Shown here: positions 47,301-57,140 of the stretch, piece by piece | How the letters are laid out: each line of letters opens with the position of its first letter | Position numbering within the stretch: the stretch's first letter is position 1 | Assembly (NCBI GenBank): GCA_015499995.1 | Contig: JADNRV010000082.1 | Location: 175,687 to 239,686, forward strand | Source: Flammula alnicola | Lineage: Eukaryota > Basidiomycota > Agaricomycetes > Agaricales > Strophariaceae | Length of the DNA: 64,000 bases | Reading direction: 5' to 3' | Made by a program: the position numbers and the translations under genes | The notes under the pieces: model-generated | Databases searched by the model: none | Told to the model about the DNA's origin: nothing | Seen by the model: the letters and a program-made list of their open reading frames with translations, nothing else

Positions 47301-50300
47301 CAATCACAATGGTATACATACCCAGTGTCAGTGTTCCTCCTGAAATGACTTTTCTGATAAGAATATGAATGGTACAAGAAATAAGTGTGAAACACCAGAG
47401 GTTGGCGAAGAAGATTTCGCAAATTGCTCTCTGGAAGAGGGCCGAGTTTGAATGAGTATCCGTGTGATGGCACTGGACGGAATCATATTGGAAGATATGT
47501 CGCTTCCTCGTGCATCCCTCGACAACTTACTTGACGATTGAGGCAAAGCACAACCTTAAGTTCTTAAGTTTTCAAATCAAATCAATGGCCCTGTTCTCCA
47601 TCAGTATGGAGTCGTGGGTGACAGACTGTATGCGTACCTTCAACGTTAGGTGACTGTGCGGAGGTACAGTAGGACACTAAACGGTGTTCACAGGTCACGA
47701 AGCATGCGAAGTAAAGAATATGGACTGTGGGGCGTCGAAGGATATGGCTTTGGTCGCACCAGTCTTCGCCAATAATACAAGAACCTTGAACGAAAGGTCT
47801 CTGGTTCGCGGGAGAAGAAAACTAGGGCGCATATACTTAGTCTGTGAAAGAACGTCATGCGTGAATGACGTGAGAATATCACCAACAGGACGATAAACAG
47901 CGAGGTGACATACCGCCTCCGTTGGAATAAGCCAATTTCATACAACGATTCAATGCACAATTCTGATGGCTGAACGACCGCTTGAGTGTGCCGAAGTCAA
48001 ATGTTTTCTTCAAGCACTTCTTGGATGGCATATCGGAAATCAAAATCAAATAAATTTCGTATGGAAAGGATAAGCAAGGTACTGACTTGGGTATTGGATC
48101 GATGCCACCAAAGCCGACCAACAACTCGGAACCGCGAGTTGTACTAGCTGCCTCCGGATGGAAAGGAGAGGAGAACATCCGTTAATATCATGACATGAGA
48201 AGGATATGGAACGTTTTCTGACAAGAAGACCTAGATATCTGTCTTGCGGGATTGGTACGGAGGGACCTATGCCTTAGTGGGGCGAATAACGGCACCAGTG
48301 TCTTGTTCAACATTGGTTCAACACGATCCTTGAGAGAATGTATCCGGCCTCGCCGGACAGTTATTACCACAAATGCACGCACCCAAGAGAGGCTAGCACC
48401 ATTTTCTCGGTTTTTGACTGTTCGGGGTAGAAAAGGGGCAGGGTTTCATGAGGGGAAAAGGTGAGTTTGGGAGGGACTAGCTGAGGGCGTTCATTATCCC
48501 CGAGTGGCTGTGCACCTATACATAATCAATTGCCTGTATCTCCGAATCCAAATATTGACCAATTTGGAAACATTTCTTCTTCTTTTTCCTCTTTCTCGGT
48601 TTTACGGAATGTTTTGAGTATAAGAGACGAATCTTCTATACGGAGACTTGAACAGAGGCGAATACGCTTGATGTTACTTCCATTCACATTTGTTTTCTGA
48701 ATTGTTATGTCGACTCTTCGAGCCTTCTATTTCGCAATATCTTCAAGTCTAGCTTCAAACATAAAAAGGACCATAAATGGGGTGAGAGCCTGCGAGCAAT
48801 GCTTCTTTAGAGTAGCTCCGAATTTTCTATCACGTCCTCTGCCAATATTTACGTAAACTACTTTTGGGATGCCGTCAGTCCGACAAGAAACTTCGAGAGG
48901 CGACCACCGCATTCCTAATTATGTCGGGATCAGCAGCCGTCAGCTCGCAGTGTCAGGCCGAAGGGAATGGTCCTCGAGACCAGTCAATTGAATTGACAAA
49001 GAACGCCGTCCCTCCTTCTTCCATATTTGATATGTCAGACATTTCTTTCGAAATTTATCTGTGGCCACTAAGGAAGCCACTTAATGGATTCTGTTGCTCT
49101 GGTTTCAGGGATCCTCTCAAGGCAGCTTGAATTTTGCCATTCCTTAGTTTAATTCTGAATCATTCCTATACATCGCTTGAGAACCTCGTTTTACGACGAG
49201 GGACAACCTGAGCACCTACTGGATCTAACCTTCGTCGGATATGAAGGAGCATATGAAGCCATACCAGCATGAATGTTATTAAAAGAACTGCTATTCCAAT
49301 GTCTTTTTAGTTTTCAATCGAATGAGATAATTTATTGTACTAACTGACAATTAACTAGTTTCAATAAAACCTGACTCGTTTTCCGAACTGGAGGAAAGCC
49401 TGATTATCAGTAGCAATCAGAATAAATCGCGACGAAACTAGTGCCGGTTTGTCGTATCGCCCGTCAGTTATACCCGCTAACAGAAGATATTTTAGCAAGT
49501 GATCAGGGTCTCAGTATTACCTATCGCTCCGAAGATTTCTAATACATACTTAGAGTAAAATGAATTTGACATCGGGAGAGGTTCCGCCTGGACAGATATG
49601 ATCCGGAGACGAACCGATAGTCATTGAGAGGAACGGGTACCATGAGTATACCCTGTGCCCAACCTATTAACAACAATGTCCACTACTGCGGCTACAGTAA
49701 GCCCTCTCGAAAGTTCACAGTACCTGAATGGCAAAGAACATAAACGGCTAGTACGTAATGAACATACTCTTTCGTCCATCAACGGAACGGGCAGGCTCAA
49801 ATCCATTCCACTTTGTTATTCTCGTAAGAAATCTGACTGCGGATGCTACCCATGATATGATATGTTACTTGATTGACCAGTGACAGCAGTCAGGGTGCCT
49901 GGAATCTGTTCGATAACTTCCAGTGTTAAACCAAACAGCGACTCGTGATCAAGAGGAGAATAGTATTTTCTTTTCGTTAGGTAGATGACTTCGGACTGCG
50001 ATCTGTGAAGAGAAAATGAAGAGAATTTAGAATATCCTGCTCATATTTGCTCAAGTTGTCTACACTAGCACACTATAGGTCAGTGTGGCGCAGGGCATGG
50101 CGCTTGGTGCCGAAGCGGAAACCCAAAAAGGCGAGTATCCAAATAAGGAGTGACGGCGGCGACTCCGGCGTTGTGGAGAACCCAATAACGCAATTATAAT
50201 GGCTTGTGTGCGCAGATCGCCCGTGTGGCGACCTCCTAATTGCAAAAAAAAGACCTTGACGACGTTTCATGAGATTCATGATAGAGGGCTACTCGTGGCT

Positions 50301-51423
50301 TTATAGAGCGGAAGCGAGCGACGAAGTGCTTATGAAATACACATAGTCCAGAAGAGAGAGCGATAAGAAGCGTCAACCCATACTTATGTACTTGGTATTT
50401 AAAATCTGTTTTCATCTTTCCAACCTTCTGTACTTTGGCTGTCTTTATATCTGAATGATATCCTTTTGTCCGAGAAAAAGCTGAATCCAAAGAAGGATCT
50501 AAGCCGGATAATCATGCGACCTTAATGGCGGGCTTCAACGTACGCTCCTAATTCTGTGATTTAAGCCAAGTCCAAGGGTACCGAAATTTCTCAAGGCGGA
50601 TATACGGTATGGGCCTCGTGCTCTAAAGTGGCAGCCCAAGCCGACATATTTAAGATCATCGCGAATTAATCGATAATGGAATGGAACCCCTCGTACGCCA
50701 ACACATGAGCGCCTAAAGGAGGACAAGTGTACATTATATAATTTTCCCTGTAGAGTAAACACAAGTGAGGAGAGATTGATTTCAGAATTCAATGCTGCAT
50801 GCAACCCAACAAGATCTCAAAGAAAAGGATCCTAGTAGTTCAGACGGCGTAAGTACAGTAGATCTTGATGACAGTTTTTGGCATAAACGGACTCCTCCAA
50901 GTATCCCCCATGTTCGACGAAGATTCATAACTTCATTCCGTCCTAGGATATAGAGTTGAAGAGTTTCGCTTGGTGGGCATGGTTTATAAATGGGCTGCCA
51001 AACTGAATGTCGCGATTTTGGTCTCGCGCGGACTGCAGCAAACAACCGCGCATCAGAATGCGACAAACGAGTTTTGTAGATGGCTGGACGGACATGTTGG
51101 GCACGTTTCTAAGTGCGCGCAAGTCAACTGAATAAAATAGTTGGTCCTGCTCTGGCTAATATATCGAACATCAAATAGTCTACCAACGAGACGTTAGCAT
51201 CAAGAAGTTATTCATGTTTCACATCTCAAACTGATACAACAGGACACCTGAGCATAAAAGAAGCACGGACATCTCAAACACAGCCAAAAGTGAGAGTCAA
51301 AGAAGGTCAAAAGGGAAAAACGCACGAAAATCAGTAGCAATGTCAATACTGGAAAAGTATGATTAGGCGTTAGATAGAAGAAACGTCGAACGGAGGTGGA
51401 ATGACGAACCTTGACCTAGTAAA
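44363..51423. other. Seven kilobases without a recognisable gene
   Basis: The longest blank stretch. Numerous short frames on both strands (for example minus-strand 46280-46723 and 46743-47096, with some hydrophobic runs) lack family features and do not join through plausible introns. No transposon ends, long repeats or tRNA boxes were found by eye. It could be an old, mutated transposon graveyard or a non-coding RNA locus; I cannot tell which. Confidence 0.4.
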
Positions 51424-52593
51424 CTAATACTCCACAGCATCATCATCATCTGCTTGCATTGCAGCAGGCTCCTCTTTCTTTTCTGGCTCGCCAGCTGCAG
51501 CTGAACTCTTCGGCACTTCCTTCGTCGGTGTGGATGAATCGTCCACTTCCATATCTGCATCCTTCGAGTTGGCAGCTCCAGCGGAGTCCTCTGCCGAAGC
51601 AGATGGAGGAGCCTCATTGGCGTGCGCTGGAACGTCTGTTTCCATTTCTTCTCTATCCGCGCTCTTGTCGTTTTTCCGCCGAGCCTCTTCCTCTGCTACA
51701 CGCTGTCGCAGCAGGTTGATTTCATCAATTCCAGTTGAGCGCTCGTCGCGGAAAAGTTGCCACTCCTTCTCAGCTGCTTCCGTAACCTAGAGGTGAGAAC
51801 AGAGTAAGGATGAGATCAGGACGAGCGTAAGACGTGTAACCTGCCTCTGCCTTTCGTTTAGCAATGAAAGCCTCTTGTTCAGGGGTCAGGATAGCTGGAA
51901 GGTAGTAGAGAGGTGGAGGATGGGATCTGGGAACGGGGGCTAAGGGATTTGTAGATGAAGGTGGTGGTGATGAATCATCGGATATGATTGTGTCGGATGT
52001 GAGCAAAAAATTAGCAAGAAGTGGAAGCCGTGTTCGACGAAGTTTATACTGAAATAGATGTTGGATCAGTTTCATAAAAGAATACTACGGAAAATGACAG
52101 AAGACATACGATAGAGTCCTTGAGTTGCAGGTCCTCCTCTTTCCTGTTCGCTGTAGTTTTGTCCTTTTTCGCATCCTCGGCTCGCCTGACAGAATCAGTT
52201 TCTTTTCGAAGCTTAGCTTGTAGTCTCTGTTCTATTAGTTGTCGCTTTTTGGCCTACGAACAAAGATGGATCAGCATCTGACTGAATGATCATACGAGCC
52301 TGACTCACAGCATCACTCGCGTTCCTCTCTTTATCCTCTATCTTGGCCTTGTTCAGGGTCCCAACTAGAATTCCGAACATGCTTTTTCCACGTTTACGCT
52401 CTCTTCCTCCTGCAGCAGCAGAAAAGTCTAAACGCGGTCGTTTCCTGTTTTCGCCTGGCGCTTGCGTTGGCTCTGTTGGCTCCTTTGGTACTTCCGCGGC
52501 ATCGATCTGGGGCTCATTTTGAGGAACGCTATTATTTTCTGTTTAGCTTTAGTTTCTCCTTCGAGAGAACGTAACATACTCTTCTGAAGACAT
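51424..52593 (-). CDS. Pinin/SDK/memA-domain splicing protein
   Basis: Five minus-strand exons, 52593-52580, 52528-52309, 52253-52110, 52048-51841 and 51776-51424, give about 312 residues. Pinin is a nuclear protein of the exon-junction periphery involved in pre-mRNA splicing. The signature is RGKSMFGILVGTLNKAK, followed by a charged helical region (KKRQLIEQRLQAKLRKE, RRAEDAKKDK) and the conserved LYYLPAILTPEQEAFIAKRK. A Glu-rich helix (INLLRQRVAEEEARRK) and an acidic low-complexity tail ending DDDDAVEY finish it. The first exon carries only four full codons plus two bases. The last intron is ambiguous: either GT at 51840 with an acceptor after GGAAG (as listed), or a GC donor at 51844 (GAG|GCAGGT) paired with the more usual CTCTAG at 51787; both keep the frame. 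It is divergently transcribed from SRP72, with 115 bp between start codons. Confidence 0.85.
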
Positions 52594-52708
52594 AGTTCTG
52601 GGTATTGGACGATGAGGGTCAGAGAAGAGATGCGTCAGCGGCCGTGGGAGTTTTGAAATCGGGCAGTCATTGCTTTGAATGCGGCCCTCTTCGACAGTCG
52701 GACCCACG
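52594..52708. promoter_or_regulatory. Bidirectional promoter of pinin and SRP72
   Basis: Only 115 bp separate the ATG of the pinin gene (minus strand) from that of SRP72 (plus strand). The two genes must therefore share their core promoter region, which has no TATA box. Both are housekeeping genes, so co-expression is likely. Confidence 0.6.
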
Positions 52709-53860
52709 ATGCCACCCAAATCTTTTACCAAAACAACGACAACACACCCTCCACCGAATAAATCCAAGTGGAAGGATCACAAAGCGACTCCTAAGCCACC
52801 TTTGTCGGTTGAAGAGCGTCTTAAACGCCTGTTTACCTCCCTGTGTGCTCAAATCGACGGGGGGCATTTCGGCAATGCTGTGAAGACATGCGATAAGAGT
52901 GTGTTTCTTTCATTTCATTTACAATGCTTTGAGCGGCGCTCTGAATCGCTATTAAATTCAGTACTGCGCTTGGAACCCAAGGATGTGGATGCCCGACAGA
53001 CGAAATTATTTCTCCTGCTGCAAACTGAGCAATACAACGCAGCTCTCAGTTTCATAGACTCCGACGATGACACAAATCATCATGCATACGAACGCGCATA
53101 CTCATTGTATCGCTTGCAACGTGAATCTGAAGCCAAGGAAATTCTGGAGGTAATTAAGGAGGAAAAAGGCGAGGACGATCGGGGCATCGTCCACCTTGAG
53201 GCCCAATTGGCAAGTACCCTGTCTCAACGTTTCAGGTGAGATCCTTATCGTCGTCACAGAATTATCGCGAAGGATCGTACCAGGAAGCATTTGAGCTGTA
53301 CAACCAGCTCCTCGACACCGCTGAACCCGTAAGTAGCATAGCCAACGTTATCGTTGGGCTTGTCATTTACAATCGATTCGAAGAACTCGGAGGAGCACTC
53401 GGACATTTTAACCAACCTTCAAGCATCGCAAAAACATCTTGACTTCATTGAGAGAGGGTTCCTCCACGCTTTGGATGCCCTACCAACTTCTATCACATCT
53501 ACCCTGGAAAGTGCCCCTCCGCCGCTTCAACCCCACACAGCTGCTGTTACTCTTGCCTCCGCCTCTGCGATTGCTAATATACCTGCAGAAACGCAGAAGG
53601 CAACACCTGGACAGAAGAAAGTGCGCATGTCGCGTGTTCCACCTGGCGTGATCCCTGGCGTCACGCCGCCACCTGACCCAGAGAGATGGTTAAAGAAGAG
53701 TGAGAGATCAACTTACGGACAAGGGAAGAGAAGAAAGGGACCGAGTGGAGGTGGTGGAGCGACACAAGGTAGCGCGAATTTAGACAGTGTACCCGCCCAG
53801 ACTAGCGCTGCTAGCCATTCCTCGAAGAGCGGAGGGGGGAAAAGCAAGAAGAAAAAGTAG
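52709..53860 (+). CDS. SRP72: Signal recognition particle subunit SRP72, unusually short
   Basis: Exons 52709-52898, 52962-53209, 53260-53328 and 53384-53860 encode 327 residues. SRP72 is the large protein partner of SRP68 in the particle that targets ribosomes to the ER. N-terminal TPR segments are clear (LFTSLCAQIDGGHFGNAVKT, KILRLEPKDVDARQTKLFLL, YREGSYQEAFELYNQLLD, SDILTNLQASQKHL). The C-terminal RNA-binding domain has the diagnostic PPPDPERWLKKSERSTYGQ, followed by a Gly/Lys-rich tail ending KSKKKK. Intron 2 (53210-53259) is GC-AG: TTG|GCAAGT...CACAG; no GT alternative keeps the frame. Yeast and animal SRP72 are about 560-670 residues, so the middle TPR array appears to be missing. The N-terminal TPRs are joined directly, within one open exon, to the tail domain. 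This may be an internal deletion or a short form in this lineage. Confidence 0.88.
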
Positions 53861-54976
53861 CGTCTGGTCTCGTGCTGGGTTCGTCCGTTTCCTTCTGTGC
53901 GGTTTATCTTCGTCCTTCAGCTGATAGATACGTACGCAGGTGGCGGTTGTGGACTGACTACCTTGCGTCTTGTAATCTAAACTGTTTCAACCGAATATCT
54001 TAATCAAGGCCTCATGTTCACCTGTCTGCTCCGTTACATAAGAAACTAACTCGTTGGAAATTGGAAGAATTCTAGAAGAATATCGAAGTCTATTGGCGCA
54101 AGGCTACTTTCCGGCCCTTCTATGAGGATTTGTCGTACAGACTCGACCTGTATCAGAAGTTGGCGATGTTTAGAGATTGACGATAATTGCGATCGGCGGG
54201 GTAACGAGCAGAAACGTTCGTTCACATTTCAACTTCTTGGAATGGAAACTGTCATTTTTTGCCTCATGTTCACCTCCAGGGATTAACAAGCACCTCCTTC
54301 AACCCCAACCTCTGAGAGGTGCTCATAGTCCGTGGTCGCATTCCCAAGCACTCACCACATTCATGGGGTTTCGTCGCATCATATGACCATGCGGCTGAAG
54401 GCAGTCATTAATGAAAGCGGAGGAGAGACTTTGATTCAACTAAAACCGAACACGAGGTTTTCTTCAACCTGGAAATGAGACTCAAAGAGGATATCAGGAT
54501 GATCGCCCCTTCAGAATGCCGTCCTTTTTCTTGCAGCCAGCATCTGCCCAGCTTTCGAATGACAGGTTTCATCACAGGCATTACAATTATTCCGGATCCT
54601 TTCTACGTGAGTTTCCGAACCCTTTTGTAAATGAATTCTATCGGAAAGCTTTTGTCTCACTTGTGAGTGCTTCCAATGCCTATACCTTTACTCGATTATC
54701 TTACATGACACGTGTAGGAGATTACAGCGTCTTTCGTACAATGGCCTGCTTGCCTGCTTGCTTCGACAGCACTATCGAATCAGTGTGAAGAGGCGTCCAT
54801 CACCATGCGTAAACTGCCTGCTTGACGCCATTCCTCTATTCTATGAAGAAAGGCGGTCTTCAATGGTTTAAAAGACCTACAGCTTTGCAGGGATGTCTCA
54901 CCAGCCCTTTCTTCCTCTTTTCCTCATCCCAGTTTCTTTCTATTCAAAGTAACAGTTAACAACCGACTGATATACA
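53861..54976. other. Intergenic, no gene seen
   Basis: Between SRP72 and the phosphatase-like gene. Frames at 54177-54386 and 54516-54788 show no family features. A TATA-like TTTAAAAG occurs at about 54868, some 110 bp upstream of the next start. Confidence 0.45.
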
Positions 54977-56992
54977 ATGTTGTTATCAAAAGTCCTCGGT
55001 GTCGTTCTCATTGCCAGGAATGGCGACAGATACAACTACTACCAGGACCCATTCACCTATGCTGCATCCGAAACGGAGACCACTGCTCTCGGCGAGGTCT
55101 GTTTTATGCTGCTTTCTCAGAATAATTCTCATTCGAAGATAACTTTGGTCAGGTCGAGTCCAACCATCTCGGTACGCTCATTCGTTCGACATATTTCGAC
55201 AGCAGGTCTCCCTCCTACATTGAGGGCATTCGTTCCGACCTCGTGGACAACAACGAGGTCAAGGTTCGTGTCAAGGCTGGTGTAGAAGGCTCGGTCGTCT
55301 TCGACTCTGCTATTGCCCTCCTTCAAGGGCTCTTCCCTCCCAACCCTAACAACAAGATCGTTCTCGCCAATGAAACCACTGTTGTTGCACCCCTTGGCGG
55401 TTACCAATACGTCCCTGGTATGCAGTACCACCCTCCCTTGAAATTCTTCTCTATATCTCTTACTCTCTAACAGTCGAAACCGTCGAACCGGCAATGATCG
55501 CTCCCTGGAAAGTTGGACCAACTGCCCCGTAAGTAAAGTGGTAACTTACATTCTGTTTTTTTCTGAGAAATGTTGGATTTAGAATTCGAAAAGCACATCA
55601 AGCAGTTCTATTCTTCTGCAGACTTCAAAACCAAGGCCAAGGAAGCTGTGCCCTTCTTCAGTGCTGTGAAGGACTACGTCTTCGGCCGCCCAACTACTCT
55701 GGAGAATGCTGTATGTGTCATTTTCCCTATATTTTCGTTCACCAACGCTTGAGTACTCATCATTTTCTTAGTGGAACGTAAGAACAAGCAATGAATGTAA
55801 CTACAGTATGACATCCATCTAATGACAAATTCTGCCAGATCTTCGACTACATCAACTCGGAGCTTACTCACAACAGGACATACGCCCACCGTCTTCCTCC
55901 TACCTTCGTCGAGCAAGCACGTTACTGGGCCAACTACCACGAGAATGGCGTTTTCTCTGACGAGGATATCAACGGTGTTGGAAATAGTACGTCTTGAGGC
56001 CGACCTTCATGCATTAAAGTTTCTGGATTTAAATGTTTTGTCAGTTGCTGGCCGCACTATTCTCCACACGATCCTCAGCTCTCTCGAGCGCATTGCTTTC
56101 AACGGTGACCCACTCCAATTCATGTTGGTTGAGACCACCTACCAGCCCTTCATTTCTTTCTTCCAACAAACCGGCGTCATCGGTGAGCACCCCGAGTTGG
56201 CAGGCATTCGTAAGTCGTTCTTTTATGTCTTTTGGCTATGCTTTCCTCATGATTTATTGACCATATAGCCGACTACGCATCGGCCATCGCCATTGAGCTC
56301 CGCCGCGGCTCTGCTCCTGACGTCCGCGACTTCCTCCGCGTCAAGTTCAAGAACGGAAGTGCCAGCAACTTCGAAGATGTCCACGTCTTTGGCCACCACG
56401 CCGATATCCCCTTGACTGAGTTCATCTACCGTGCCGAGGTGGGTATTAGTATGCAGCATTTAATTCGAACCGTCACTAATTATGGCATTAGAACGCCGCC
56501 ATCGTCAGCAACAAGCAGTGGATGGAGGTCTGCGGTGCCAAGCCCTCCATCGACATCCTTGGCATGAACGCAAGCCCTGACAGCATCTTCTTCTACGTCA
56601 TGGCCTGCATCGCACTCGCTGGTGTCATTTTCACTTCCGTCCAATTCATCAAGCACCGCCGTGCTGCGCAGCGCCGTCTCAAGCTGCAAGGTGAAGAGGT
56701 GAGTCAAGTCGTTTACGCCGACTATGGCTCTATTACGCGGGCCGCGAAGGCATCCGAAGAGGGCGTTCATGGAACGACGCTGGGAAATCCCTTTGACGAA
56801 CATGTGTTCGTTGGTGCGGATTACTATCCTGAACGTCCTCTCTGGATCCTTTGACCGTTTCCGCCGTTGAACGGGTGGCTGGCTGGTCTAGCATTTGGTG
56901 TGGTGCTTACGTTGACTTTTCATGATTTATTTCAGAACATGTACGTCCCCGTCCCGACTATGACCCAGGACCAGAAGGTCAGACTGGTTTGA
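54977..56992 (+). CDS. Histidine-acid-phosphatase-like membrane protein, His replaced by Asn
   Basis: Exons 54977-55096, 55153-55417, 55474-55528, 55583-55710, 55772-55777, 55839-55986, 56045-56209, 56269-56438, 56492-56698 and 56936-56992. The product resembles branch-2 histidine phosphatases (phytase/acid phosphatase fold). The motif near residue 14 reads LIARNGDR where active enzymes have RHG, so the phosphorylated His is Asn (codon AAT). Other blocks fit the family: SAIALLQGLFPP, VVAPLGGYQYVPVETVEP, NGDPLQFMLVETTYQPF and VHVFGHHADIPLTEF. A C-terminal transmembrane helix (FYVMACIALAGVIFTSVQF) is followed by a basic tail. Exon 5 is a 6-nt microexon (Trp-Asn) that restores LENAWNIFDY. Around 55490 one base seems lost (EPGNDRSLESWTNCP is readable only after a +1 correction), and a second may be missing at the 55528 donor. 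Without the last splice the frame instead runs on to 56854 with a different tail. Confidence 0.82.
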
Positions 56993-57140
56993 AGGAGTTC
57001 TCTAATCTGTGGTTATCTCGAAGATCCAAGAGATAGATCCCATGAACACTTGTGCTTTTGCTAAATAACTGCTTCTGATGTCTAAAATCATTTTGAACAA
57101 TCCATACATATCTCTCCTCGCGGCCTTGTACTTCTATTTA

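Noticed and set aside
46280..48180. Minus-strand hydrophobic frames that might form a multi-exon membrane protein
   Set aside because: I could not join them with plausible introns and saw no conserved motif.
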